DNA from: DASUUI01 sp964577965
GTDB taxonomy: Bacteria; Gemmatimonadota; Gemmatimonadetes; Gemmatimonadales; Gemmatimonadaceae
Direction of reading: 5' to 3'
NCBI GenBank assembly: GCA_964577965.1
Contig: CAZOAT010000055.1
Span: 1 to 16,693, forward strand
Length of the DNA: 16,693 nucleotides
Under the pieces are notes generated by a model, which saw only the letters and a program-made list of their open reading frames with translations, ran no database searches and had not been told where the DNA came from. The position numbers and the translations under genes were made by a program. Shown piece after piece: positions 6,748 through 13,921 of this stretch. Every line of letters begins with the position of its first letter. Position 1 is the stretch's first letter.

Positions 6748-8602
6748 CCCCCCGGAAGATCCCTTCCCGCACAGCGCGGGCACGCGGGCCGGGATTCGGC
6801 TCGAGGCCGAGGGTGTAAGTCACTGTAGTAGCGACTGTCAGCGTTGCGGCGAGCGAGAGTTCCCTTCCGTCACGAAGCACGCGGAGTGCGAGCGGAGTGC
6901 CGGCTGCGGCGCGCCCGTATCGCTGGCGAAAGCGTCGGCCGAAATCCGCTCCCGTCACGCGCACGTCGCCAGCGGCGATGAGGTAGTCACCGGTCTGTAC
7001 ACCGGCCTCGGCGGCGGAACTGCCGGGCTCCGCTTCCAGAACCCTGACGCCACTCCCGTCGACTTCGGTGCGCACTCCCAGCAGCGGCTGGGTCGCCGTG
7101 TCAGCGTCCACCCTGATCCCGGCGAGTGGAAGCACCGCCGCATACGGAAGCCGCTCGCGTCCATCCACGTATCGCGCCCTGAACTCGGCGAACGATACGC
7201 CGCTTAGCCGCTCGACAGTGGACCACCACTCATCGTTGCTGAAACCGCGCCCCTGCTTCCACGTCGTGTTGTACAGCTCTCTGACGACGTCGTCGAGGGA
7301 GCGCGCGTTCTCAGTCGCATCCCGGATCATTACATCCAGAAGCAGTCCTGCCACCGAACCGTGGTCGTAGTAGCTGTAATGCGTTCCGTCGCGGGGCGCC
7401 ATCCAGGTGGACGCCGATGCATCTTCCATGGATATCGCCGGCAGGGCTTCCACGTTCCTGATCTTCTGCTGAGTGGCCGAGACAAAACCACGTTCGTTGA
7501 TCAGCCCACCGCGGAGGAGAACGACATCGGCGTAGTAATCAGTGATGCCCTCACTGACCCACAGCAGCGGAGTCGGCTGTTCAGTGTCATAGCGATACGG
7601 AAAGAGGGCCGCCGGTCGCAGGCGCTTCACCATCCATGCGTGCACTATCTCGTGAGCGTACAGTGACAGCAGCACCGGATGTTCGAGCGCCTGCCACACC
7701 ACGATGTTGACATGCGAGTCCTTGTGCTCAAGGCCGGACGCCCCCCGGTATCCCGAGTCTGCGATCTGCATCACGTTGTACGAGGGCCACGGTACCTCGC
7801 CAAAGATCTCAACCTGGGGCGGCGTCATGGCGCGCAAGGCGCCCCACACCCACTGCCGGCGCGAGCCCGAGACCGAACCAACAGGATACGTCACCAACCG
7901 CATCCACCGGCCAGACACCTGCGCGCTGTCCACCTCGATCCGCCCCACGAAGAACGGGTGATCGACCAGATCGTGATAGTTCTGCTCTGCATAGCGGCGT
8001 GTACCAGGTGGTCCCACGGTCGGCATCGCCGTACCGATCTGCCAGTCAGGCTCGGTGTAGATCTCCACTGTGGCTGGCCAGTCGAAATCGAGTCCTTCAG
8101 GGTACATGAAGAAGTTCGTACCATTGAAGAGCAGGAAATCGTCGCGCGACCAGGCCATCGCGTTGTCGAGCGAGTCGGCTATGTAGCGGAACCGCGCAAC
8201 GACGCGCCCCTCACCGGAGGGATGCACGCGCCAGGTATCGTGATCCAGCTTGTCCCATCGGAGAGCGGCACCGTCCTGTGTCGCCTCGAAGTCCTGGACG
8301 TTTCTGGCGAAGTAAGTGACCCTGTACGCCCCAGGGGTCCACACGGGGAGCGACAGCAGCACTGGCGCGGTACCCGAAACATCGAACGACATCGCCACAC
8401 GCGCGGACCTCGTCTGAGCCGTCGCCCGGTTGAAGGTCACGTCGTAGTGCACTGCGCTGATCGGTGCCGAGCGCACCGTGTCCTGCGCAGCCGCCGGGAA
8501 CGCCAGCAGCAGCGTCAGCGCAGCTGCGCTACAGCGGGAGAGTGCTGCCAGCCAGGCGCGTCGATTTCGGCGCGCGGCGCCGCCGGGAGACCCTACTTCC
8601 AT
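6728..8602 (-). CDS. M61 family (glycyl aminopeptidase-like) metallopeptidase with PDZ domain, secreted
   Basis: A 624-aa protein. M61 peptidases are zinc enzymes with a gluzincin fold and a C-terminal PDZ domain. Residues 1-40 form a Sec signal peptide (Arg-rich start, hydrophobic ALTLLLAFPAAAQ, likely cleavage after AAA). An N-terminal beta domain (about 46-235) contains LPVWTPGAYRV, typical of the family. The zinc site is HEIVH (H317, E318, H321) with the third ligand E351 in WVSEGITDYYAD. The PDZ domain covers about 505-590. Length is normal. ATG 8602 overlaps the upstream DUF5985-like gene by 10 bp, so it is the last gene of an overlapping minus-strand operon. Its 3' end overlaps the M24 gene. 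The annotated N-terminus carries about 15 residues before the basic region, so a slightly later start is possible. Confidence 0.92.
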   Translation of the reverse strand: MEVGSPGGAARRNRRAWLAALSRCSAAALTLLLAFPAAAQDTVRSAPISAVHYDVTFNRATAQTRSARVAMSFDVSGTAPVLLSLPVWTPGAYRVTYFARNVQDFEATQDGAALRWDKLDHDTWRVHPSGEGRVVARFRYIADSLDNAMAWSRDDFLLFNGTNFFMYPEGLDFDWPATVEIYTEPDWQIGTAMPTVGPPGTRRYAEQNYHDLVDHPFFVGRIEVDSAQVSGRWMRLVTYPVGSVSGSRRQWVWGALRAMTPPQVEIFGEVPWPSYNVMQIADSGYRGASGLEHKDSHVNIVVWQALEHPVLLSLYAHEIVHAWMVKRLRPAALFPYRYDTEQPTPLLWVSEGITDYYADVVLLRGGLINERGFVSATQQKIRNVEALPAISMEDASASTWMAPRDGTHYSYYDHGSVAGLLLDVMIRDATENARSLDDVVRELYNTTWKQGRGFSNDEWWSTVERLSGVSFAEFRARYVDGRERLPYAAVLPLAGIRVDADTATQPLLGVRTEVDGSGVRVLEAEPGSSAAEAGVQTGDYLIAAGDVRVTGADFGRRFRQRYGRAAAGTPLALRVLRDGRELSLAATLTVATTVTYTLGLEPNPGPRARAVREGIFRGVTAGPR

Positions 8603-8859
8603 CGCCTCGCCGGCATCACGTTCTTGCCCAGGATTGCCAGCAGAATGATGACGAAGGCCAGGAGGCGGACCACATAGATCCAGACTGGGGCCTCACCGGG
8701 GAAATGGGTCGCAAGCAGCACGCGCTGTACCGCGAGGAGAGCAAACGCGAAAGCAAAGGCCCCAAAGAGTTGATCTCTCGTCCGCACCCAGAAGCGCAGG
8801 AAGAAAAGCGCTACGGTCACATACCCCGTCATCAGCATGCCAGCGAAGAAGAGTCTCAC
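8593..8859 (-). CDS. Small DUF5985-like membrane protein (second of a pair)
   Basis: An 88-aa protein with three predicted TM helices (about 3-18, 27-46 and 57-75) and a short C-terminal basic tail ending RRWK. The segment ALFFLRFWVRTRDQLFGAF and the following hydrophobic AFALLAVQRVLL match my recollection of the DUF5985 family; I could not search. The start is GTG 8859, which overlaps the upstream gene's stop as GTGA; frames further upstream give only Arg/Pro-rich shadow sequence. The stop lies 10 bp inside the M61 gene. Function unknown. Its pairing with a similar protein and a winged-helix-like protein suggests a membrane-linked sensing or regulatory module (inference). Confidence 0.75.
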   Translation of the reverse strand: MRLFFAGMLMTGYVTVALFFLRFWVRTRDQLFGAFAFAFALLAVQRVLLATHFPGEAPVWIYVVRLLAFVIILLAILGKNVMPARRWK

Positions 8860-9113
8860 GCGCGCGTCTCCCAGACCAGCCCGTAGACCAGGATGAGAGT
8901 GCCGGCCAGCGCCGGCAGCGACCGCCAGATCGAAAGGTCTTCCAGCGGTACGTTCACGTCCACCAGCAGCAGGAGATTGTTCAGAAAGAACCCGACAAAG
9001 CACGCCGAGCTCCACAGCAGCAGGCGGGTCCCCTTGCGCCTGTAGCCACGGAACAGCAGCACGGCACACAACAAACTCGTCAGTGCGCAGAGTGCGTAGA
9101 CCGTTACAGCCAT
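8856..9113 (-). CDS. Small DUF5985-like membrane protein (first of a pair)
   Basis: An 85-aa protein with about three TM helices (1-20, 30-50 and 62-80). The sequence TSLLCAVLLFRGYRRKGTRL, then LLWSSACFVGFFLNNLLLLVD, fits what I remember of DUF5985-annotated proteins, which often occur as adjacent pairs. ATG 9113 overlaps the stop of the upstream winged-helix-like gene by one base (TGATG), and its own stop overlaps the next GTG (GTGA). It is therefore strictly translationally coupled to both. The 'RGYRRKGTRLL' loop parallels 'RFWVRTRDQLF' in its partner, which suggests duplication and divergence. No catalytic residues are apparent. Function unknown. Confidence 0.75.
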   Translation of the reverse strand: MAVTVYALCALTSLLCAVLLFRGYRRKGTRLLLWSSACFVGFFLNNLLLLVDVNVPLEDLSIWRSLPALAGTLILVYGLVWETRA

Positions 9114-9496
9114 CAGTCGCGCCTCAGTCGGAAAGCATCGGCGAAGGAGAGGACAGCCGTCGAGGGTCGATCATAGAGCGCCTTGATGAGTGTGACCGGT
9201 CGCTGGTGATACATGCGGGACAACTGCTCGATCGCCTCATCGACTTCCGCCGGCCGTGTCGGGTAGGAATACGCGTCCTCGGACTCATGATGCACCACGA
9301 AACCGCGACTCGCGAGCTGCTTCAGGTGTTCCCTCGTCACGGACTCCGGCTTCTGCGCTGCTGCCGCCACGGCGGGCGGCGCCATCAGTTCCCCCCGTTT
9401 CGCAAAGACGGCAAGGAGGACCTCGATCTCGTCTATCGATCCGAGGTGGTGGTCGATCAGGTCACGCAGTTCGCGTGTGAAGTCGGGTTCAGTCAC
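9113..9496 (-). CDS. Small winged-helix-like protein, putative transcriptional regulator
   Basis: A 127-aa soluble protein. An N-terminal helix (LRDLIDHHLGSIDEIEVLLAVFA) leads into a helix-turn-helix-like stretch (APPAVAAAAQKPESVTREHLKQLASRGFV), a wing-like strand (VVHHESEDAYSYPTR), then a C-terminal helical part (EVDEAIEQLSRMYHQRPVTL) ending SFADAFRLRRD. This layout resembles a small winged-helix protein I associate with DUF5985 gene pairs; that association is from memory. The start is GTG 9496, whose first base is the last base of a perfect inverted repeat. No good SD is seen except a GGGAG within that hairpin. It heads the operon with two small membrane proteins and M61. It could instead be a non-DNA-binding partner of the membrane pair. 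Confidence 0.65.
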   Translation of the reverse strand: MTEPDFTRELRDLIDHHLGSIDEIEVLLAVFAKRGELMAPPAVAAAAQKPESVTREHLKQLASRGFVVHHESEDAYSYPTRPAEVDEAIEQLSRMYHQRPVTLIKALYDRPSTAVLSFADAFRLRRD

Positions 9497-9520
9497 CGAA
9501 GCGGTAGACTCCCGCTTCGG
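9496..9520. promoter_or_regulatory. Perfect 9-7-9 inverted repeat at the regulator start (operator or 5' UTR hairpin)
   Basis: ccgaagcgg (9496-9504) and ccgcttcgg (9512-9520) flank a 7-nt loop. Read on the minus strand, the last base of the 3' arm is the G of the GTG start codon of the winged-helix-like gene, and the only SD-like GGGAG sits at the 5' arm/loop junction. It could be a dimer operator for autoregulation or a hairpin that controls translation initiation. It lies in the 146-bp divergent region shared with the M42 gene. Confidence 0.55.
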
Positions 9521-9642
9521 CTCCGAGGGGTAGACGGGATGTCGAGCACAGCGTGCCGGCTCGCTGCAAGTCGGAGGCCGGGGAGCGGCCGGCCGGAGAC
9601 AACCCAGCTAATTTGCCCAGCATCACTCACCAACCCGGACTC

Positions 9643-10710
9643 ATGATCTCAGACACTGCGCGCAACTTCCTTCACCAGCTTCTTGACACCCCCGGTCCCT
9701 CAGGATTCGAGGCCGCGCCGGCCCGGGTCTGGCGCGAGGAAGCAGCGCGCTTCGCCGCGGTCAGAAGTGATGTGGCTGGGAACAGCATAGCGGAAGTCAA
9801 CACGGATGGATCGCCAACGATCCTGCTCGCAGGACATATAGACGAAATAGGACTCATTGTCACCTACATCGACGACGAGGGGTTCGTCTACGTGGCCGGT
9901 ATCGGCGGCTGGGATCCACAGGTGCTCGTAGGACAGCGGCTGAGATTCCTGGGGCCCACCGGCGACGTCATCGGAGTTGTCGGTAAGAAACCGATTCATC
10001 TGATCAAGACCGAGGAGCGCGAGAAAGCGGTCAAGATGACCGATCTCTGGGTCGATATCGGGGCGGCATCGCGCGCCGAAGCGGAAGAGAGGATCGCGGT
10101 CGGCGATGCTGCAGTCATCGACTCCCGCACCGTCGAGTTCCCGAACGGGCGCATTGTTTCGCGCTCGATCGACAATCGCATTGGAGCCTTCGTCGTGCTG
10201 GAGGCCCTGCGCCGCTACGCTGAAAACCCGGGCCGCGCACATGTGGTCGCGGTGGCGACAGCCCAGGAGGAGATAGCAATGCTCGGTGGCGGCGCGCTGG
10301 TGTGCGCCACCTGTGTCAATCCACGCATGGCGCTGGTCGTGGATGTCACCTTTGCAACCGATCACCCGAACATTGAGAAGAAGGAGATCGGCGAAGCGAA
10401 AATCGGCGGCGGGCCTGTCCTCAGTCGCGGCGGAATCATCAGTCCGGTGGTTTTCAGTCTTGTGCGGGGTGTCGCCGAGCGGCTGTCGATACCGTACACG
10501 GTGCACGCTGCCGGGCGCGACACGCGCACCGACGCCGATTTCATTCACATCGCGCGCGAAGGGATTGCGACGGGTCTGATCTCAGTGCCCAACCGATACA
10601 TGCACTCTCCGAACGAGCTGGTGAGCATGGAAGACCTCGACCGCGTCGCGACGCTTTTCGCAGAGGTGTGCCGGGAAGTCGGGCCGGAGACTGATTTCAC
10701 CGCCCGCTGA
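9643..10710 (+). CDS. M42 family aminopeptidase (glutamyl/deblocking aminopeptidase-like)
   Basis: A 355-aa cytosolic metallopeptidase, usually a large dodecameric particle that trims peptides. The M42 signatures are present: AGHIDEIGL (H65, D67), RSIDNRIGAF (bridging D177), ATAQEEIAMLGG (E209, E210), VVDVTFATD (D234) and NRYMHSPNELV (H321). Length is typical, with no signal peptide. ATG 9643 is used because MISDTARNFLHQLLDTPGPSG is a normal M42 N-terminus; an in-frame GTG 90 nt upstream would add 30 residues without family character. The SD is weak (GGA). It is first of a compact plus-strand series, followed 14 bp later by a proline-iminopeptidase-like hydrolase. Close relatives include endoglucanases annotated by mistake; peptidase is the likelier role. 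Confidence 0.92.
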   Translation: MISDTARNFLHQLLDTPGPSGFEAAPARVWREEAARFAAVRSDVAGNSIAEVNTDGSPTILLAGHIDEIGLIVTYIDDEGFVYVAGIGGWDPQVLVGQRLRFLGPTGDVIGVVGKKPIHLIKTEEREKAVKMTDLWVDIGAASRAEAEERIAVGDAAVIDSRTVEFPNGRIVSRSIDNRIGAFVVLEALRRYAENPGRAHVVAVATAQEEIAMLGGGALVCATCVNPRMALVVDVTFATDHPNIEKKEIGEAKIGGGPVLSRGGIISPVVFSLVRGVAERLSIPYTVHAAGRDTRTDADFIHIAREGIATGLISVPNRYMHSPNELVSMEDLDRVATLFAEVCREVGPETDFTAR

Positions 10711-10725
10711 CGGAGCTTCGCTCCG
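10711..10725. repeat. 15-nt hairpin between the M42 and S33 genes
   Basis: cggagc (10711-10716) and gctccg (10720-10725) form a perfect 6-bp stem with a ttc loop. It starts on the base after the M42 stop and ends on the first base of the next gene's GTG. The 5' arm holds the GGAG that would serve as SD. It matches the layout of the hairpin at 5-19. Confidence 0.5.
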
Positions 10726-11612
10726 TGCCCCTCCCCATTCCGAAACCGCGGAGCGCCGGTCACACCCGGACAACCGCAGTACCGCTGTACTGGACCGCAT
10801 ATGGTCGGGAGGGCGGCGAGCGTCTTCTGATCCTGCACGGCGGACCCGGTGCGAGCCATGACTATCTTCTTCCGCAGATGCTGGCGCTGGGAGATCAAAG
10901 CGACCTGCTTTTTTACGACCAGCGGGGCGGCGGCCTTTCCCGTGCCGACGGCGGCGATCCGGTTACATGGCAGCATCATGTGGACGACCTTGCCACGTTA
11001 GTCAGGGAGTTCTCGCTGGAGCCGCTCACGATCGTCGGCTACTCCTGGGGCGCACTTCTGGCGCTGCTGTACACAGGCGCGGCTCTCGACGGCAGTGGAC
11101 TCCGGCGTCCGGCGCGGCTCGTCCTCCTGAATCCCGCACCTGCCACAGCCGGATACCGCCGGGAATTCGAAACCGAGTTCGCCCGCCGGCAGAAGGCCGC
11201 GCCCATCCGCTCGATGCGCGAGGAACTGCAGCGGTCAGGGGTTAGGGAGAACGACCGGGATGCCTACCGCCAGCGCGCCTTCGAGCTGAGCGTCGCGGCC
11301 TATTTCTCCGACCCGGCGCGGGCCCGGGATCTCACTCCCTTCAGGGTGGTCGGTAGGGTCCAGCAGAGCGTCTGGGAAAGTCTCGGGGAGTACGACGTTT
11401 CCCGGAATTTACGGGGCGTCGGCTGCCCCGTGCTTATCGTTCATGGCAGGGAGGACCCCATTCCGCTGGCCTCTTCGGAGCTGCTTGCGGGCACCTCGGG
11501 CGCGAGGCTCGTTGTGCTGGCCGATTGCGGCCACGTACCATACGTTGAGCGCCCGGAGGAACTGTTCACCTCCGTCAGGCGGTTTCTGACTGAAAACCCT
11601 TCCAGAACGTAG
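10725..11612 (+). CDS. Alpha/beta hydrolase, proline iminopeptidase-like (S33)
   Basis: A 295-aa serine hydrolase that probably removes N-terminal proline or acts on similar small peptides and amides. Visible features are the oxyanion motif HGGPG (38-42), FYDQRGGGLS (63-72), the nucleophile elbow GYSWG (Ser107), the acid in HGREDPIP (Asp244) and the catalytic His in CGHVPYVERP (His270). HGGPG with DQRGGG is the usual proline-iminopeptidase signature, though epoxide hydrolases and haloalkane-type enzymes share the fold. The start is GTG 10725; GGAG 9 nt upstream is the SD candidate and sits in a hairpin. It lies 14 bp after M42 and 9 bp before the next gene, so it is most likely in the same operon. 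Confidence 0.85.
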   Translation: MPLPIPKPRSAGHTRTTAVPLYWTAYGREGGERLLILHGGPGASHDYLLPQMLALGDQSDLLFYDQRGGGLSRADGGDPVTWQHHVDDLATLVREFSLEPLTIVGYSWGALLALLYTGAALDGSGLRRPARLVLLNPAPATAGYRREFETEFARRQKAAPIRSMREELQRSGVRENDRDAYRQRAFELSVAAYFSDPARARDLTPFRVVGRVQQSVWESLGEYDVSRNLRGVGCPVLIVHGREDPIPLASSELLAGTSGARLVVLADCGHVPYVERPEELFTSVRRFLTENPSRT

Positions 11613-11621
11613 CGTGTCGCC

Positions 11622-12074
11622 ATGTCGGAGTTCGGTGTCGCACAACAGCAACTGACCACGATCGAAGCGGATGGCAAGCGCTACACTGTGACGATCCGAA
11701 CCGCATACGACGGTGTGGAGCACGTCGGGCGGTTGTTCTTCGCCGAAGTTGGCGCGCCCGGTCCCGGCATACCCGACCACAGCGCGATCCCCGGCCGTAC
11801 GGTCGAAGAGTCGTTCGAAATGGCCCAACGCTTCACTCCCGACGATCTGATGCGCCGCCTGCACCGTGCCCACGCCGACAAGCGGCGTTACACCCAGCTC
11901 CGCCGCGCGGTGGACGAGATTGTTGCCAAGGTGAAGTACATGAACCGTGTAGCTGTCTCGATGCGCGGCGGGATGATCGACAGCGAAGGAGCCAACCAGG
12001 AGCTGGACCTCGTCGAGAAGCAGCTGATCGAGCTGGTCCGACGGCTGAAGGCGATGGCGGGTGTCGAGGGATGA
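11622..12074 (+). CDS. Conserved-looking hypothetical protein with C-terminal coiled coil
   Basis: A 150-aa soluble protein I do not recognise. The N-terminal third is strand-rich (TIEADGKRYTVTIRTAYD, then VGRLFFAEV), followed by a proline-rich turn (GAPGPGIPDHSAIPG) and a long, highly charged helical half (about 65-147) with heptad-like spacing, for example RRAVDEIVAKVKYMN and ELDLVEKQLIELVRRLKAM. No signal peptide, TM segment, cysteine or catalytic motif is seen. ATG 11622 lies 9 bp after the S33 hydrolase stop and has no clear SD. The N-terminus may be an effector-sensing or partner-binding domain; that is a guess. Position between peptidases and PolX gives no firm hint of function. Confidence 0.65.
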   Translation: MSEFGVAQQQLTTIEADGKRYTVTIRTAYDGVEHVGRLFFAEVGAPGPGIPDHSAIPGRTVEESFEMAQRFTPDDLMRRLHRAHADKRRYTQLRRAVDEIVAKVKYMNRVAVSMRGGMIDSEGANQELDLVEKQLIELVRRLKAMAGVEG

Positions 12075-12086
12075 GCCTGCTGCGAC

Positions 12087-12173
12087 CAGCGACTGGCGGC
12101 TAGCAACGGCGGATGCATCGGAGCCCTCCCGTTCCACAGCACCTTTCCCCTAGTCGCTGATCGCCAGTCGCTG
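12087..12173. repeat. Intergenic inverted repeat, 12-bp arms
   Basis: cagcgactggcg (12087-12098) is exactly complementary to cgccagtcgctg (12162-12173), 63 nt apart. The right arm also contains agtcgctg twice (12152-12159 and 12166-12173), so it looks like a small tandem unit. It fills most of the 104-bp gap before PolX. No T-run follows, so it is not a standard terminator; a REP-like palindrome is more likely. Confidence 0.45.
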
Positions 12174-12178
12174 CCTGC

Positions 12179-13921
12179 ATGGATTCGCGCACCGCCGCAC
12201 ACACCCTCACCCTGATCGGCTCTCTCCTCGAGCTGCGCGGTGAGCAGCGGTTCAAGGTCCGTGCATACCAGAACGCGGCCCGTGCGGTGCTCTCCACCGA
12301 CACCGCCGACATCACGCCGCTGCTCCGCTCCGGTGAGCTGAAGGAGCTGGCGGGGATCGGCCCGGCGACGCTCGCCGTGCTGGCCGACCTCGTGGAGACC
12401 GGTGAATCGCGGCTGCTCGAACGCCTGCGCGAGGAGACCCCCGAAGGAATGGCCGAGATGCTCCGCGTGCCCGGACTCGGCACCGCGAAGATCCAGTTCA
12501 TTCACCAGCAGCTCGGCGTCGGCTCACTTGATGATCTCGAAGCTGCCGCACGTGACGGCCGACTGGCCGCTCTGCCCCGTTTCGGAAAGAAGACTGCGGA
12601 GAAAGTGCTGCAGTCGATCGACATCGCCCGCCGCGCCGGCAGTCGCGTGCTGCTGATGGACGGAATGGGCGAGGCCGCGCGTATCGTTGAGGGGCTCAGG
12701 CATCATCCCCTGGTACGCCGCGTTGAAGTGGCAGGCTCCATCCGCCGGCATCTCGAGGTCGTCGCGGACATAGACATCGTTGCGGCGTGCGATGACCCTG
12801 GACGCGTGGCGGAAGATGCATCGCGAGCTCCCGCCGTGCGGCGCGCGCGGGGCGAAGGGGGCACGCGGCGACTGGAGTATGTGGACGGCACGTGTGTGGA
12901 TCTGTACTGCGTCACGCCTGACAGCTTCACTGTGGCGCTGTGGCGGGCGACCGGGAGCGCGACGCACGTCGCAGCAGTACAGCGTACAGCTGTGTCGAAG
13001 CGCCTGAGTTTCGACGGAGACACACTGCTGGATTACCACGGAAAAACGGTTCTGCTCACCGACGAGCAGGTGCTGTACTCCACGCTTGGCTACAGCTATG
13101 TGGAACCGGAACTGCGCGAAAGCTGCGGCGAGCTCGAGGCTGCGATGTCGGGAGCGCTCCCCGTACAGCTCGAGTCGGCACATATGCGCGGCGCGCTGCA
13201 CTGCCATACCGTCTACTCGGACGGAACGGCCACTGTGTCGGAGATGGCAGAGGCCGCACAGGCGCTCGGCTGGGACTACCTCGGCATCTCCGATCACTCA
13301 CAGGCTGCGTTCTACGCGGGCGGACTCAAGCCCGACGCGGTAGCGCGGCAGCACGACGAGATCGACGAGCTGAACACCACGCTGCGCGGTTTCCGCGTCT
13401 TGAAGGGAATCGAGGCCGACATTCTCGCGGACGGCCGGCTCGATTACGACGAGAAGACACTCGACAGCTTCGATTTCGTGATCGGGTCGATCCACGCCCG
13501 CTTCGGGCTCGACGGACCGAAGATGACGCAGCGGGTACTCAACGCCCTGGACGATCCGCACCTGACGGTGCTCGCGCACCCAACCGGACGACTGCTGCTG
13601 CGACGCGACCCCTACGCACTCGATCTCGAGGCTGTCATCGAGAAGGCCGCCGAGCGCGGAGTCGCGCTGGAGCTTAACGCCGACCCGTACCGGATGGATC
13701 TGAGCTGGAGCCACTGCCTCACTGCGAAGCGGCGCGGGACGACCATCTCGATTGGTCCGGATGCGCACTCCACGCTCGCCCTCAGGAACGTCGAGCTCGG
13801 AATCGGGCTGGCGCGCAAAGCGTGGCTGGAGCCCGGCGACGTGCTCAACTGCCGGACCGCCGACGAGGTACTGCTGCGCACCTGGCGCACTGCCCGCCGC
13901 GGCGCGGAGTCCCGCCCGTGA
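12179..13921 (+). CDS. polX: DNA polymerase/3'-5' exonuclease PolX (PolX core plus PHP domain)
   Basis: A 580-aa family X DNA polymerase for gap filling in base excision repair, with a C-terminal PHP exonuclease domain. Helix-hairpin-helix elements are at about 57-70 (LAGIGPATLAVL), 97-108 (VPGLGTAKI) and 132-145 (PRFGKKTAEKVL). The nucleotidyltransferase site has GSIRR (186-190), metal ligands D197 and D199 (ADIDIV) and probably D241 (CVDLY). The PHP domain (about 336-570) has HCHTVYSDGT (H341, H343), SDHS (H373), GIEADI (E412), SIHARF (H439), AHPTGR (H467) and GPDAH (D528, H530), so both activities look intact. Length is typical. ATG 12179 has no clear SD. The stop overlaps the endonuclease III start, giving a repair gene pair. 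Confidence 0.95.
   Translation: MDSRTAAHTLTLIGSLLELRGEQRFKVRAYQNAARAVLSTDTADITPLLRSGELKELAGIGPATLAVLADLVETGESRLLERLREETPEGMAEMLRVPGLGTAKIQFIHQQLGVGSLDDLEAAARDGRLAALPRFGKKTAEKVLQSIDIARRAGSRVLLMDGMGEAARIVEGLRHHPLVRRVEVAGSIRRHLEVVADIDIVAACDDPGRVAEDASRAPAVRRARGEGGTRRLEYVDGTCVDLYCVTPDSFTVALWRATGSATHVAAVQRTAVSKRLSFDGDTLLDYHGKTVLLTDEQVLYSTLGYSYVEPELRESCGELEAAMSGALPVQLESAHMRGALHCHTVYSDGTATVSEMAEAAQALGWDYLGISDHSQAAFYAGGLKPDAVARQHDEIDELNTTLRGFRVLKGIEADILADGRLDYDEKTLDSFDFVIGSIHARFGLDGPKMTQRVLNALDDPHLTVLAHPTGRLLLRRDPYALDLEAVIEKAAERGVALELNADPYRMDLSWSHCLTAKRRGTTISIGPDAHSTLALRNVELGIGLARKAWLEPGDVLNCRTADEVLLRTWRTARRGAESRP

Noticed and set aside
7679..8677. Long open frame (332 codons) on + opposite the M61 gene
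   Set aside because: It is the mirror of a well-supported M61 coding sequence. The product is His/Arg-rich and unlike any family I know.
9553..9642. 30-residue N-terminal extension of the M42 peptidase
   Set aside because: It is Pro/Arg-rich without family similarity; the ATG at 9643 gives the usual M42 N-terminus.
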